In this document: positions 6,066 to 14,066 of the stretch, in pieces
Layout of the letters: every line of letters begins with the position of its first letter
Position numbering within the stretch: position 1 is the stretch's first letter
Source: Aquifex aeolicus
GTDB taxonomy: Bacteria > Aquificota > Aquificia > Aquificales > Aquificaceae
Length of the DNA stretch: 14,066 nt
Direction of reading: 5' to 3'
Assembly: GCA_011375045.1 (NCBI GenBank)
Contig: DRNB01000108.1
Location: 1-14,066 of the forward strand
Made by a program: the position numbers and the translations under genes
The notes under the pieces: model-generated
What the model was told of the DNA's origin: nothing
Databases searched by the model: none
What the model saw: only the letters and a program-made list of their open reading frames with translations

Positions 6066-7114
6066 CTCTCCACCACCTTTGCCCCCTCGTAAAGGAACAG
6101 AAGCCCCTCCACGATCACCCTGTCCCCCTCCTTCAGCTCCCCCACCACCAGAAGTTTATCCCCTTCGTGCCGGATCACCCTGACGGGAACCTTGACAGTC
6201 CGCGATTCCCTCACCACCCACAGGAAGCTCTGTCCTCTGGAAAGCTGGACAGCCTGCTCGGGAACAGAGACAGCCCTGATCCTCTTAAAACCGAAGGACA
6301 CCTCCCCGTAAGCGTTCGGCTTGAAGAAACCCTCCCCGTTTCTGATGAGGGCTTTGACGCTGAAGAGCCTGTTGCTGTCCGCGGAGGGGGATATGTAGGT
6401 TACCTCTGCCCTCACCCTCCTTCCGTCCGCCACGACCTCCACAGGTGTCCCCTTCCTCAGGTGGGATACGATCTCCTGAGGAACCTTGAAGACAAAGCGC
6501 AGGGGATCGGTCTTGAGGATCACGTAGGTAACCTTCTGGGGGGTTACGTAATCGCCCACACTTACCTCCCTGCTGAGGATCACACCGTCCAAGGGACTCT
6601 TCAGAAGGGTTCTCTCCAGATCGAGCTTTCTGCTCTCGAGGCGCACCCTCAGACTCTCTATCCTCGCCCTGAGAACCTCTACCCGGGTCCTGACCTCTTC
6701 GAACTCCTCCTTGCTTATCAGCTCCTTTCTGTAGAGAGCTTCCCTGCGTTCGAGGAGAGCCTTCTGATTCTCGTAATCCCGCTGAGCCTGCTTGAGCTCC
6801 CAGAGAGCTTCCTCGTAAGCCTTTCTGTAAACGGAATCCTCTATCTTCAGGAGGGGATCCCCCTCCTTTACCTGATCCCCCTCCTCCGCGAAGATCCTCA
6901 CGACCTTTCCCGAGACCTCCGGCGCTACCTCCACGGTGAATATAGCCTCGAAAAAGCCGCCGGTCTTATACTCGAGGTAGGAGGTGCTGTAGGTAACGGG
7001 CAGGGTTCTGACCTCGAAGATCTTTTCCCCCCGGGGGGATTCCTTCCTCTCGGGGCTGCAGGAAGCTAAAAGGAACACAAGCCCCATCAGGGCGATCACT
7101 GACTGGCGGGTCAT
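6062..7114 (-). CDS. RND efflux membrane-fusion lipoprotein (HlyD/AcrA-type adaptor)
   Basis: This 350-residue periplasmic adaptor links an RND pump to a TolC channel. The N-terminus is a lipoprotein signal with lipobox LASC at 16-19, so Cys19 should be lipidated. A lipoyl/barrel-sandwich half motif follows (VAPEVSGKVVRIFAEEGDQVKEGDPLLKI, 63-91). A helical hairpin (about 95-168, charged heptads) and the second lipoyl half (LKSPLDGVILSREVSVGDYV, 171-190) come next, then a beta-barrel domain (about 200-280) and a membrane-proximal domain (about 281-350). It ends with the typical L-x-E-G-D-x-V-I-V-E-G-L segment. The start is ATG 7114, just before the signal peptide. The frame upstream is antisense to the RND gene. 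No Shine-Dalgarno is present, and a TATAAT lies 7 bases upstream, so a leaderless mRNA is predicted. It overlaps the TolC-family gene by 4 bases and is divergent from the RND gene. Confidence 0.93.
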   Translation of the reverse strand: MTRQSVIALMGLVFLLASCSPERKESPRGEKIFEVRTLPVTYSTSYLEYKTGGFFEAIFTVEVAPEVSGKVVRIFAEEGDQVKEGDPLLKIEDSVYRKAYEEALWELKQAQRDYENQKALLERREALYRKELISKEEFEEVRTRVEVLRARIESLRVRLESRKLDLERTLLKSPLDGVILSREVSVGDYVTPQKVTYVILKTDPLRFVFKVPQEIVSHLRKGTPVEVVADGRRVRAEVTYISPSADSNRLFSVKALIRNGEGFFKPNAYGEVSFGFKRIRAVSVPEQAVQLSRGQSFLWVVRESRTVKVPVRVIRHEGDKLLVVGELKEGDRVIVEGLLFLYEGAKVVER

Positions 7115-7121
7115 AGGGCAT

Positions 7122-7129
7122 ATTATAAT
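7122..7129. promoter_or_regulatory. Symmetric bidirectional -10 (ATTATAAT) for the efflux genes
   Basis: The perfect palindrome ATTATAAT gives a consensus TATAAT on both strands: 7124-7129 for the RND gene and 7127-7122 for the membrane-fusion gene. It sits in the middle of the 21-bp gap between the two ATGs. Start sites about 7 bases downstream of each hexamer would fall on the A of the RND ATG at 7136 and one base before the ATG at 7114. Neither start has a Shine-Dalgarno in the remaining space. A clear -35 is not seen; the best + strand candidate is CTGACT at 7099-7104, with a long 19-base spacer. A regulator bound here would control both units. Confidence 0.65.
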
Positions 7130-7135
7130 CTCCCT

Positions 7136-10100
7136 ATGTATCGTTTTTTTATAAACCGTCCCGTAACCACCTTCATGTTCATGATGTCCTTTCTCGTCCT
7201 CGGCTACTATGCCTACATCAACATCCCTGTTGACAGGTTTCCCGACGTGGACTTCCCCATGGTAACGGTTTCGACTGTCTACGAGGGTGCCAGCGCCGAG
7301 CTGGTGGACGCCACCGTAACGAGGGTCATAGAGGAGGATCTGTCCCGCGTGAGCGGTGTGGACGCCATAATCTCGAAGAGCTACGCGGGTCTGTCCAGCA
7401 TAACGGTGGTCTTCGATCTCGACAAGGACGTAAACGTAGCCGCTCAGGAGGTAAGGGACGTAGCCCAGAGGGTATTCAGAAGGCTTCCGAGGGGTGTGGA
7501 TCCCCCCAGCGTGAGGAAGATAAACACCTCCCTTGCGCCCATAATGGCTGTGCTTATCCACGGGGACGTCGACTACGACGTGGTTTCCTTCTTTGCGGAC
7601 AAGGTGGTCAAGAGGGAGTTCGAACGCCTGAAGGGCGTGGGGGAGGTTCATACGGGAGGGTTCAGGGACAGGGTCCTCTGGATCCGGCTCGATCCGGAGA
7701 GGATGCTGGTCCGCAACGTAACCGCAGGTGAAATCCTGGAGGCGGTAAGGAAGAACCACGTGGAGGTTCCGGCGGGCACAGCTTACGGTGAAAACAGGGA
7801 GTACGTGCTGCGCCTTTTGGGTAAGTTTAACTCTCCGGAGGAGCTCGCCGACCTGATACTGAGGGACGATCTGAGGCTCGGGGACGTTGCCCGGGTGGAG
7901 TTCTCCTACGAGGAGGTCAGGAACGCCGTTCGCTTTAACCTCAAATCCGCCGTTGCCCTGATAGTTTACAAGGAGAGCAAGGCAAACACCGTTGAAACCG
8001 CCAGCAGGATCTGGGAGAAGATAGAGGAGCTCAGAAGGATAGCCCCGAAGGGGGTAAACATAGACGTTAACTACGATGCCTCCGTTTTCATAAAGAGGAG
8101 CGTTAGGGATGCCCTCCACGAGATAGCCATAGGAAGCCTTCTGACCGCTCTCACCGTCTTTCTCTTTCTGGGGAGCGTCCGCTTTACCCTGATACCTGTC
8201 TCCGCCATACCTGTTTCCATCCTGGGAACCGTTTTTGTCCTCTACGTTACGGGTAACTCTCTGAACACCATGAGCCTGCTCGCCCTGGCGGTGGCGGTGG
8301 GGATAGTGATAGACGACGCTATCGTTGTGCTGGAGAGCATATACCGCAGGAACGAGGAGGGACTCAAGGGGATTCAGGCGGCGGAGAGGGGGACCCGGAC
8401 GGTTATCTTCGCTCTTCTGACCTCCACAGCCTCCCTCGTCGTTATATTTATCCCCGTCCTGTTTCTCAGGGGTCCTACGGGCACCTTCTTTGGAGTGTTC
8501 ACCCTCACCCTCATAACGGCGATAGCCCTTTCCTTCATCGTTTCGATCTCCTTCACACCCATGCTTGCCGCAAGGCTCGTGAGCCTTCAGAGGAAAAACC
8601 TCTTCATGCGAACCTACGAAAGGTTCGAGGCGATCTTCGATAGAGCTCTGGGCTGGGCTCTGAATCACAAGCTTCTGGTTCTTGGTTTTTCCCTCAGCAC
8701 CGTGTTCCTCGGCTTTCAGATGGCGGGGCTGACCAAGAAGGAGTTTTTCCCCCTCGTCGACGAGGGGAGGTTTGTGATCAGATTCGAAACCCCCCTGGGG
8801 TCCTCCTTCGACTTCACAAACAGAAAGGCACGTGAGATAGAGGAGATCCTCATGAGGAACCCTTACGTACTCAGATACGGCATGGCTGTCGGTGAGGGAC
8901 TCATCAGCCCCACCGTGAACGGGGGTATGTTCTTCGTTACCCTGAAGGACAGAGGGGAGAGACCCCATCAGGGAGTCGTGATGAACATGGTCAGGGAGGA
9001 GATAGCAAAGCTCAGGGACGTCAGAGCCTCCGTTGACGTCCCCTCCGTGGTGGGTGCCCACGGGAGCAGACAGACGGACGTTCAGTTCGTTGTAAGGGGT
9101 GATTCCCTTCAGGAGCTGGCACGCATAGCCAGAAGCCTGAGGCTCTTTCTGGAGGAATCGGGAGGCTACACGGATATAGACACGGACATAAGAGTGAACC
9201 AGCCCGAGATCAGGATCAGGATCGACAGGAGGAAGCTGGGTGATCTCGGCGTGAGTGTGGAGGAGGTGGGTCTGACCCTCAACGCCATGTTCGGGAAGCT
9301 CTGGGTGGGAACCTACGAGGTGGGATCGGAGAGCTACGACATCTACATGAAGGCGGAGGAGGACTTTCTCAGGACCTACGAGAACCTTCGGAGGATCTAC
9401 GTCCGGTCCCGAAGCGGTGAGCTTGTGCCCCTTTCCTCCCTTGTGAGCTACGAGCTCGTTTCAGGTTACACGGTGGTGAACCGCTACAACAGGCAGTACG
9501 CCCTGACCCTCTTTGCAAACTTAAAATCCAAAAGCCTCGGGGAGGCGGTGGAGGAGATAGAGAGCTTCCTCAGAGACATCCTCCCTCCGGGCTACACCTT
9601 CGAACCCGCGGGACAGACCCGGGAGTTCCAGCGAGCCTTCAGGGGACTGGGTATCGCCCTCCTGATAGCGGTGATAGGGGTTTACATGGTGCTCGCCTCT
9701 CTCTTCGAGAGCCTCCTGCACCCCTTCACGGTTCTCCTCACCCTTCCCCTCGCCCTCTCGGGGGTGTTCGGACTCCTGTTCCTGACAGGCACAAGCCTGA
9801 GCGTTCCCTCCTACTTCGGGATAATACTCCTCGTGGGTATAGTTGCCCGGGACTCGGTGCTGTTCATAGAGAGGATCCTTCAGCTGCGCAGAGAGGGAGC
9901 GGAGGTGCGGGAGGCTATCATGAAAGCCCGAAAGGAGCGCCTCAGACCCATACTGATGACCACCCTCACCATAGTCTTCGCCCTGCTTCCCGCCGCGCTC
10001 GGTGTTACCGAGGGTTCGGAGCTGAGACAGCCCCTCGCGGTTGCAGTTATCGGAGGTCTGCTGAGCGCCCTGCCCCTGAGTCTCTTCGTCCTGCCCGTGG

Positions 10101-10144
10101 TCTATGAACTCTTCGAGAGTGTGAAGAGAGCTTACAGAACATAA
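7136..10144 (+). CDS. RND-family inner-membrane efflux transporter (HAE/AcrB type)
   Basis: This is a proton-driven pump of 1002 residues, the usual RND length. The N-terminus (FFINRPVTTFMFM, first membrane helix) and PDVDFPMVTVST are family hallmarks. A large periplasmic loop runs to about residue 330, helices 2-6 cover about 330-465, helix 7 is near 515, a second periplasmic loop runs to about 835, and helices 8-12 end the protein. TM4 carries the proton-relay pair Asp393/Asp394 in VIDDAIVVLES, which fits HAE-type drug or hydrophobe pumps rather than the CusA metal type. In TM10 the AcrB Lys-Asn pair reads Arg905-Asp906 (GIVARDSVLF). Arg937 in LRPILMT is kept. ATG 7136 starts directly before the first helix. 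The pump is divergent from its adaptor and TolC-type partner and completes the tripartite system. No terminator hairpin follows the TAA. Confidence 0.95.
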   Translation: MYRFFINRPVTTFMFMMSFLVLGYYAYINIPVDRFPDVDFPMVTVSTVYEGASAELVDATVTRVIEEDLSRVSGVDAIISKSYAGLSSITVVFDLDKDVNVAAQEVRDVAQRVFRRLPRGVDPPSVRKINTSLAPIMAVLIHGDVDYDVVSFFADKVVKREFERLKGVGEVHTGGFRDRVLWIRLDPERMLVRNVTAGEILEAVRKNHVEVPAGTAYGENREYVLRLLGKFNSPEELADLILRDDLRLGDVARVEFSYEEVRNAVRFNLKSAVALIVYKESKANTVETASRIWEKIEELRRIAPKGVNIDVNYDASVFIKRSVRDALHEIAIGSLLTALTVFLFLGSVRFTLIPVSAIPVSILGTVFVLYVTGNSLNTMSLLALAVAVGIVIDDAIVVLESIYRRNEEGLKGIQAAERGTRTVIFALLTSTASLVVIFIPVLFLRGPTGTFFGVFTLTLITAIALSFIVSISFTPMLAARLVSLQRKNLFMRTYERFEAIFDRALGWALNHKLLVLGFSLSTVFLGFQMAGLTKKEFFPLVDEGRFVIRFETPLGSSFDFTNRKAREIEEILMRNPYVLRYGMAVGEGLISPTVNGGMFFVTLKDRGERPHQGVVMNMVREEIAKLRDVRASVDVPSVVGAHGSRQTDVQFVVRGDSLQELARIARSLRLFLEESGGYTDIDTDIRVNQPEIRIRIDRRKLGDLGVSVEEVGLTLNAMFGKLWVGTYEVGSESYDIYMKAEEDFLRTYENLRRIYVRSRSGELVPLSSLVSYELVSGYTVVNRYNRQYALTLFANLKSKSLGEAVEEIESFLRDILPPGYTFEPAGQTREFQRAFRGLGIALLIAVIGVYMVLASLFESLLHPFTVLLTLPLALSGVFGLLFLTGTSLSVPSYFGIILLVGIVARDSVLFIERILQLRREGAEVREAIMKARKERLRPILMTTLTIVFALLPAALGVTEGSELRQPLAVAVIGGLLSALPLSLFVLPVVYELFESVKRAYRT

Positions 10145-10171
10145 GGGGAGGCGATGGCTCCACCGGAAGGA

Positions 10172-10186
10172 GTATATTATATATAC
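10172..10186. promoter_or_regulatory. GTATAT-TAT-ATATAC inverted repeat, probable gltB promoter core
   Basis: In the 70-bp gap before gltB, a perfect 6-bp inverted repeat with a 3-base centre overlaps TATATT (10173-10178), a five-of-six match to the -10 consensus. A start near 10185 would leave a leader of about 30 bases that contains the Shine-Dalgarno at 10202-10207. No good -35 is seen. The symmetry could also make it a regulator site. The rest of the gap shows no terminator for the RND gene. Confidence 0.45.
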
Positions 10187-10201
10187 CTTTTCAAATCCTG
10201 A

Positions 10202-10207
10202 GAGGTG
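10202..10207 (+). promoter_or_regulatory. gltB: Shine-Dalgarno setting the gltB start
   Basis: GAGGTG lies 7 bases before ATG 10215. A second in-frame ATG at 10221 is 13 bases away, so the first is preferred and gives an eight-residue propeptide before the catalytic cysteine. Confidence 0.65.
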
Positions 10208-10214
10208 CAGAAGA

Positions 10215-13200
10215 ATGAGGATGGAAGAATACGATTCCTGCGGTGTCGGTTTCGTCTGCAGTATAAAGGGGGAGGCGACCAATCAGATAGTTCGCTGGGG
10301 GGTAACCGCCGTCAAGAACCTCACCCACAGGGGTGCGGTGGGGGGAGACGGTAAGACGGGAGACGGCGCGGGTGTCCTGACTCAGATACCCAGAAGATTC
10401 TTTGCGAGGGTAATGAAGGATCTCGGATACAGCGTGGGGAACATAAACGACCTTGCGGTGGGTGTCTTCTTCCTTTACGAGGATCTGGAGGAGGACGTAG
10501 TCAGGGAGTTCAGGAGGGAGAACCTCAGGGTTATAGGCTGGCGGGACGTTCCCATAGATGCGGACGCGGTCGGTGAGTCCGCCCTCAGGGTCATGCCCCG
10601 CATCAGACACCTCCTCATAGACATGGGGGACGTTCCCCCTCAGGAGAGGGAGGTGCGTCTTTACTTCGTCAGGAGGATCATAGAAAAGCGCTTCGGGGAG
10701 GAGAAGGTTTACGTTCCCTCCCTGTCCTCCGAGAGCATCGTTTACAAGGGTATGCTCGTGGCGCCCCAGCTGGACCGCTTCTACCCTGATCTGAGGGAGG
10801 AGGACTTCGAGTCCGCCTACTGCATGTTCCACCAGAGGTACTCCACAAACACCCTCCCCAACTGGCGCCTCGCCCAGCCCCTCCGGATGTCCGCCCACAA
10901 CGGGGAGATAAACACCATTCAGGGGAACAGGAACTGGATGATCTCCCTCCAGCACGAACTCGAACACGAGGTCATCGGCGACAGGAAGGATCTCCTGAAG
11001 CCCCTCATCTCCTATACCGAGAGCGACTCAGCCTCTCTGGACAGGGTTCTCGAGCTCCTCTGCCTCGTCGGCTTCTCTCCGGAGCACGCCATAAACATGC
11101 TCATCCCCCCCGCGTGGGAGCACATACCGGAGCTTTCGGAGGAGGTGAAAGCCTTTTTCGAGTATCAGTCCCTCCTCATGAAACCCTGGGACGGACCCGC
11201 CTCGATAACCTTCGTCTGGGGGAAAAAGATAGGCGCCCACCTCGACAGGAACGGTCTCAGACCCGCCCGCTACGTTCTGACGGAGGACGGTATCCTCCTC
11301 CTCGGCTCGGAGGTGGGTATGGTGGATCTGGAAGGCAGAAGGATAAAGGAGAAGGGACGCCTCGGTCCCGGAGACACGGTAGTGGTGGACATGGAGAGGG
11401 GGGAGTTCCGGAGAACCCCGGAGATCCTCGAAGAGCTTGCCTCCCGCAAGCCTTACAGGGACTGGCTCGAGAGGAACCTCCTGCGCCTCTCCCGGCTCAC
11501 GGAGGGTAAAAGGCTCGAAGAGCCTCAGGAGGATCCCGAGAGGGTCAGAAAGCAGATAGCCTTCGGCTGGACCGAGGAGGAGGTGAAGAACGTAATTCAG
11601 TACATGGCGCAGACGGGGAAGGAGCTTACCTTCTCCATGGGGGACGACACCCCCCTGCCACCCCTCTCCGAGAAACCGAAGCTCCTGTTCAGGTACTTCA
11701 AGCAGAGGTTCGCTCAGGTAACGAACCCCCCCATAGATCCCATCAGGGAAAGGCTCGTCATGTCCCTCAAGATGAACCTCGGCTACAAGAGGAACTTCCT
11801 GAAGGAGACCCCGGAGCACGCCAAGCGTCTCCAGATAGACTCCCCCATACTCCTCGATTACCAGATGAAGGCTATAGAGGAGCAGAAGGAGTTCAGGGTC
11901 GTCCGCATACCCGTATGCTACCCCAAGGAGAGGAGCTACAACGTGGTCGAGCTTCAGGACGTGGCGGGGGAGAGGAGGATCTCCGAGCTTATCATGGACG
12001 CCCTCTACGAGGAGAAGCCCATCAGCGACCTGCGCATGGGTATAGAGACCCTTCAGAGAAGGGTGGAGGAGGCTGTCAGGGAGGGAGCCCAGATAATAAT
12101 CCTCTCCGACAGATACGTTAACAGACACAGGGTCGCCATACCGAGTCTGCTCGCCGTCGCCGCCAGCGTGAAGCACCTCGCAAGGAAGGGACTGTCCACC
12201 AGAGTCTCCTTCATCGTGGAAACCGGCGAGGCGAGGGACACCCACCAGATAGCCTGTCTGATAGGCTACGGCGCCAGCGCCGTTTATCCCTACCTCGCCT
12301 ACGAGGTCATAAAGGAGCTGTGCGATAAGGGAAAACTCCAGATGCACTACGAGGAGGCGGTCTTTAACTACAGGAAGGCTTTAGAGGACGGCCTGCTCAA
12401 GATCATGTCCAAAATGGGTATATCCACCCTCAACTCCTACCACGGCGCCCAGATATTCGATACGGTCTGCCTCAACAAGGAGTTCGTGGAGGAGTTCTTC
12501 ACGGGGACGCCCGTAACCTTGGAGGCTGATGGACTCGAGGAGATCGAGCTTTCCACCCTCGCCCGGCACAGCGCCGCCTACGATACGGATCAGCCCAGGC
12601 TGGATTACGGAGGGGAGATGAAGTTCAGAAAGGGGGGTGAGTTCCACGCCTGGTCCCCCCACGTGGTAAGAGCCCTCCACAGGTTTCTGGAGACGAAGGA
12701 TTACAGCGACTACAAGGAGTTCTCCCGGCTCGCCAACTCCCAGCACCCCACCTTCATAAGGCACCTGCTCTCCTACAGGAAGGCTGAGAAGCCCGTCCCC
12801 TTGGAGGAGGTGGAGCCGGAGGAGAGCATCCTCAAGCGCTTCGTTACCGGCGGGATGTCCCTCGGCGCCCTGTCGCCGGAAGCCCACGAGGTAATTGCGG
12901 AAGCCTGCAACAGGCTCGGCATGAAGTCCAACTCGGGGGAAGGGGGTGAGGATCCCAGAAGATACTGGACCATCAGGAACTCAGCCATAAAGCAGGTGGC
13001 GAGCGGTCGCTTCGGGGTTACGCCCACCTACCTTGCAAGCGCTCAGGATATAGAGATCAAGATAGCTCAGGGAGCCAAGCCCGGAGAGGGGGGACAGCTC
13101 CCGGGGCACAAGGTAAACGACTACATAGCGAAGCTGAGGCACTCCCAGCCCGGCGTTACGCTCATATCACCCCCGCCCCACCACGATATCTACTCCATAG

Positions 13201-14066
13201 AGGATCTCGCCCAGCTGATTCACGACCTCAAGCAGGCTAACCCCTTTGCCAAGGTCTGCGTCAAGCTGGTTTCGGAGTTCGGTGTGGGAACCATAGCCGC
13301 CGGTGTGGCGAAGGCTTACGCGGACGTGGTTCAGATCAGCGGTGCGGAGGGGGGAACGGGAGCCTCCCCCTACTCCTCCATCAAGAACGCAGGCAACTAC
13401 TGGGAGATCGGACTCATAGAGACCCAGAGGATACTCATGGAGAACAACCTCAGGGACAAGATCAGGGTCCGGGTAGACGGGGGAATGAGAACCGGCAAGG
13501 ACGTGGTTATAGGAGCCCTCCTGGGAGCGGAGGAGTTCGGCTTTGGAACGGCGGCGATGATAGCGGAAGGATGCGTTATGGCGAGGATGTGTCATCTGAA
13601 CACCTGTCCCACAGGCGTGGCAACCCAGGATCCCAAATACAGGGCTAAGTTCAAGGGCAGGGTGGAGAACGTGATGGCTTACTTCAGGGCGGTTGCCCGG
13701 GAGGTAAGGGAGATCCTCGCAGAGATGGGCTTCCGCAGCTTGGATGAGATCGTGGGCAGAACGGATCTTATGGAGGTGGTAACCTACGACGAGTTTCCCG
13801 GCTCTAAAAGGATCAGGGTTTCCGATCTTATAAACAGCTACCCGGAGGACAAGCCCCGGAGGTGTACCGTAGAACGGAACGACAACCCCGCCCCCAACTT
13901 CAACGACGTTATTCTGAAGGACGTTCTCCCCTACATAGAGAGAGGGGAACCCTTCGAGAAGGAATACGAGATAAGAAACATCCACAGGACCATTCCCACA
14001 AAGGTCAGCTACTACATCGCCCTGAAATACAGGGACGAAGGACTGCCCGAGGATACGCTGAGGCTA
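10215..14066 (+). CDS. gltB: Glutamate synthase large subunit (GOGAT), 3' end outside the window
   Basis: GOGAT makes two glutamates from glutamine and 2-oxoglutarate. I translated the frame through the window edge: 1284 codons, no stop, against roughly 1500 residues for the family. Domain 1 (9 to about 400) is a class II glutamine amidotransferase that begins CGVGF. Cys9 would be the N-terminal nucleophile after removal of an eight-residue propeptide, and the oxyanion Asn-Gly is in MSAHNGEIN. A central domain covers about 495-780, with FIVETGEARDTHQIACLIGYGA. The FMN/synthase domain begins near 876 (GGMSLGALSPEAHE), with GEGGEDPRRYW, KPGEGGQLPGHKV and SGAEGGTGASP. The [3Fe-4S] cysteines are Cys1120, Cys1126 and Cys1131 (C-x5-C-x4-C). 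The last about 30 residues enter the GXGXG domain. No small subunit (gltD) or ferredoxin partner is visible, so NADPH- and ferredoxin-dependent types cannot be told apart. Confidence 0.97.
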   Translation, partial: MRMEEYDSCGVGFVCSIKGEATNQIVRWGVTAVKNLTHRGAVGGDGKTGDGAGVLTQIPRRFFARVMKDLGYSVGNINDLAVGVFFLYEDLEEDVVREFRRENLRVIGWRDVPIDADAVGESALRVMPRIRHLLIDMGDVPPQEREVRLYFVRRIIEKRFGEEKVYVPSLSSESIVYKGMLVAPQLDRFYPDLREEDFESAYCMFHQRYSTNTLPNWRLAQPLRMSAHNGEINTIQGNRNWMISLQHELEHEVIGDRKDLLKPLISYTESDSASLDRVLELLCLVGFSPEHAINMLIPPAWEHIPELSEEVKAFFEYQSLLMKPWDGPASITFVWGKKIGAHLDRNGLRPARYVLTEDGILLLGSEVGMVDLEGRRIKEKGRLGPGDTVVVDMERGEFRRTPEILEELASRKPYRDWLERNLLRLSRLTEGKRLEEPQEDPERVRKQIAFGWTEEEVKNVIQYMAQTGKELTFSMGDDTPLPPLSEKPKLLFRYFKQRFAQVTNPPIDPIRERLVMSLKMNLGYKRNFLKETPEHAKRLQIDSPILLDYQMKAIEEQKEFRVVRIPVCYPKERSYNVVELQDVAGERRISELIMDALYEEKPISDLRMGIETLQRRVEEAVREGAQIIILSDRYVNRHRVAIPSLLAVAASVKHLARKGLSTRVSFIVETGEARDTHQIACLIGYGASAVYPYLAYEVIKELCDKGKLQMHYEEAVFNYRKALEDGLLKIMSKMGISTLNSYHGAQIFDTVCLNKEFVEEFFTGTPVTLEADGLEEIELSTLARHSAAYDTDQPRLDYGGEMKFRKGGEFHAWSPHVVRALHRFLETKDYSDYKEFSRLANSQHPTFIRHLLSYRKAEKPVPLEEVEPEESILKRFVTGGMSLGALSPEAHEVIAEACNRLGMKSNSGEGGEDPRRYWTIRNSAIKQVASGRFGVTPTYLASAQDIEIKIAQGAKPGEGGQLPGHKVNDYIAKLRHSQPGVTLISPPPHHDIYSIEDLAQLIHDLKQANPFAKVCVKLVSEFGVGTIAAGVAKAYADVVQISGAEGGTGASPYSSIKNAGNYWEIGLIETQRILMENNLRDKIRVRVDGGMRTGKDVVIGALLGAEEFGFGTAAMIAEGCVMARMCHLNTCPTGVATQDPKYRAKFKGRVENVMAYFRAVAREVREILAEMGFRSLDEIVGRTDLMEVVTYDEFPGSKRIRVSDLINSYPEDKPRRCTVERNDNPAPNFNDVILKDVLPYIERGEPFEKEYEIRNIHRTIPTKVSYYIALKYRDEGLPEDTLRL

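Noticed and set aside
5142..6092. 316-residue + strand open frame antisense to the TolC-family gene
   Set aside because: There are no motifs and the composition is what complementing a charged coiled-coil gene gives. The - strand frame has a signal peptide and OEP motifs.
7115..9061. Very long - strand open frame that extends the membrane-fusion gene through the antisense of the RND gene
   Set aside because: It is Gly/His/Glu/Pro-rich low-complexity sequence without domains, and it covers a textbook RND gene. The adaptor has its own signal peptide and lipobox starting at 7114, so the extension is a codon-bias shadow.
10145..10172. Possible terminator after the RND gene
   Set aside because: Only a weak CTCC/GGAG pairing with a 7-base loop is seen, with no T-run, so it does not qualify as an intrinsic terminator.
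11028..12347. Long - strand open frame antisense to gltB
   Set aside because: It has no recognisable domain, its composition mirrors the GltB codons, and it has no start signals. The + strand frame is clearly glutamate synthase. The same applies to 13167-13985 and 10191-10967 on the - strand.

Overview
This window is a densely packed, GC-rich bacterial chromosome segment carrying nine protein genes. Two are cut by the window edges. I see no RNA gene, mobile element or CRISPR array. Arginine is mostly AGG/AGA, isoleucine is often ATA, proteins are rich in Glu/Lys/Arg, and gaps are tiny. Together with a Gram-negative tripartite efflux pump, this suggests a thermophilic diderm, most plausibly an Aquificota relative. 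That placement is inference from style and was not tested by alignment.

Left part (1-2600): the tail of an unidentified + strand gene meets, with a 4-base overlap, a stand-alone RCK (TrkA-N/TrkA-C) K+-gating protein on the - strand. That gene is divergent from folK (folate pathway) across 30 bp. folK in turn runs 53 bp into the 3' end of an atypical NifS/IscS-like gene on the - strand.

Centre (1357-4832): a two-gene - strand operon, mrp then the nifS-like gene, with 13 bp between them and a Shine-Dalgarno that overlaps the mrp stop. Both products look like Fe-S/sulfur-trafficking proteins, yet each lacks a hallmark residue. The NifS-like protein has Leu in place of the PLP-binding Lys, and Pro in place of a PLP-contacting Gln, while keeping the sulfur-accepting Cys. 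The Mrp protein has C-x-x-S in place of the cluster-binding C-x-x-C. This pair is the most unusual thing in the window. Divergent from it is pheA, a fused chorismate mutase-prephenate dehydratase-ACT protein.

Efflux block (4833-10144): a TolC-type outer-membrane factor and a lipoprotein membrane-fusion protein, overlapping by ATGA on the - strand, face a + strand RND transporter. The two divergent start codons are only 21 bp apart and enclose a perfectly self-complementary -10 (ATTATAAT). This predicts a single bidirectional promoter giving two leaderless mRNAs.

Right end (10215-14066): the first 1284 codons of gltB, the large subunit of glutamate synthase. It starts behind an AT-rich promoter-like inverted repeat and a good Shine-Dalgarno, and runs off the window. 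No stretch over 70 bp lacks a gene.
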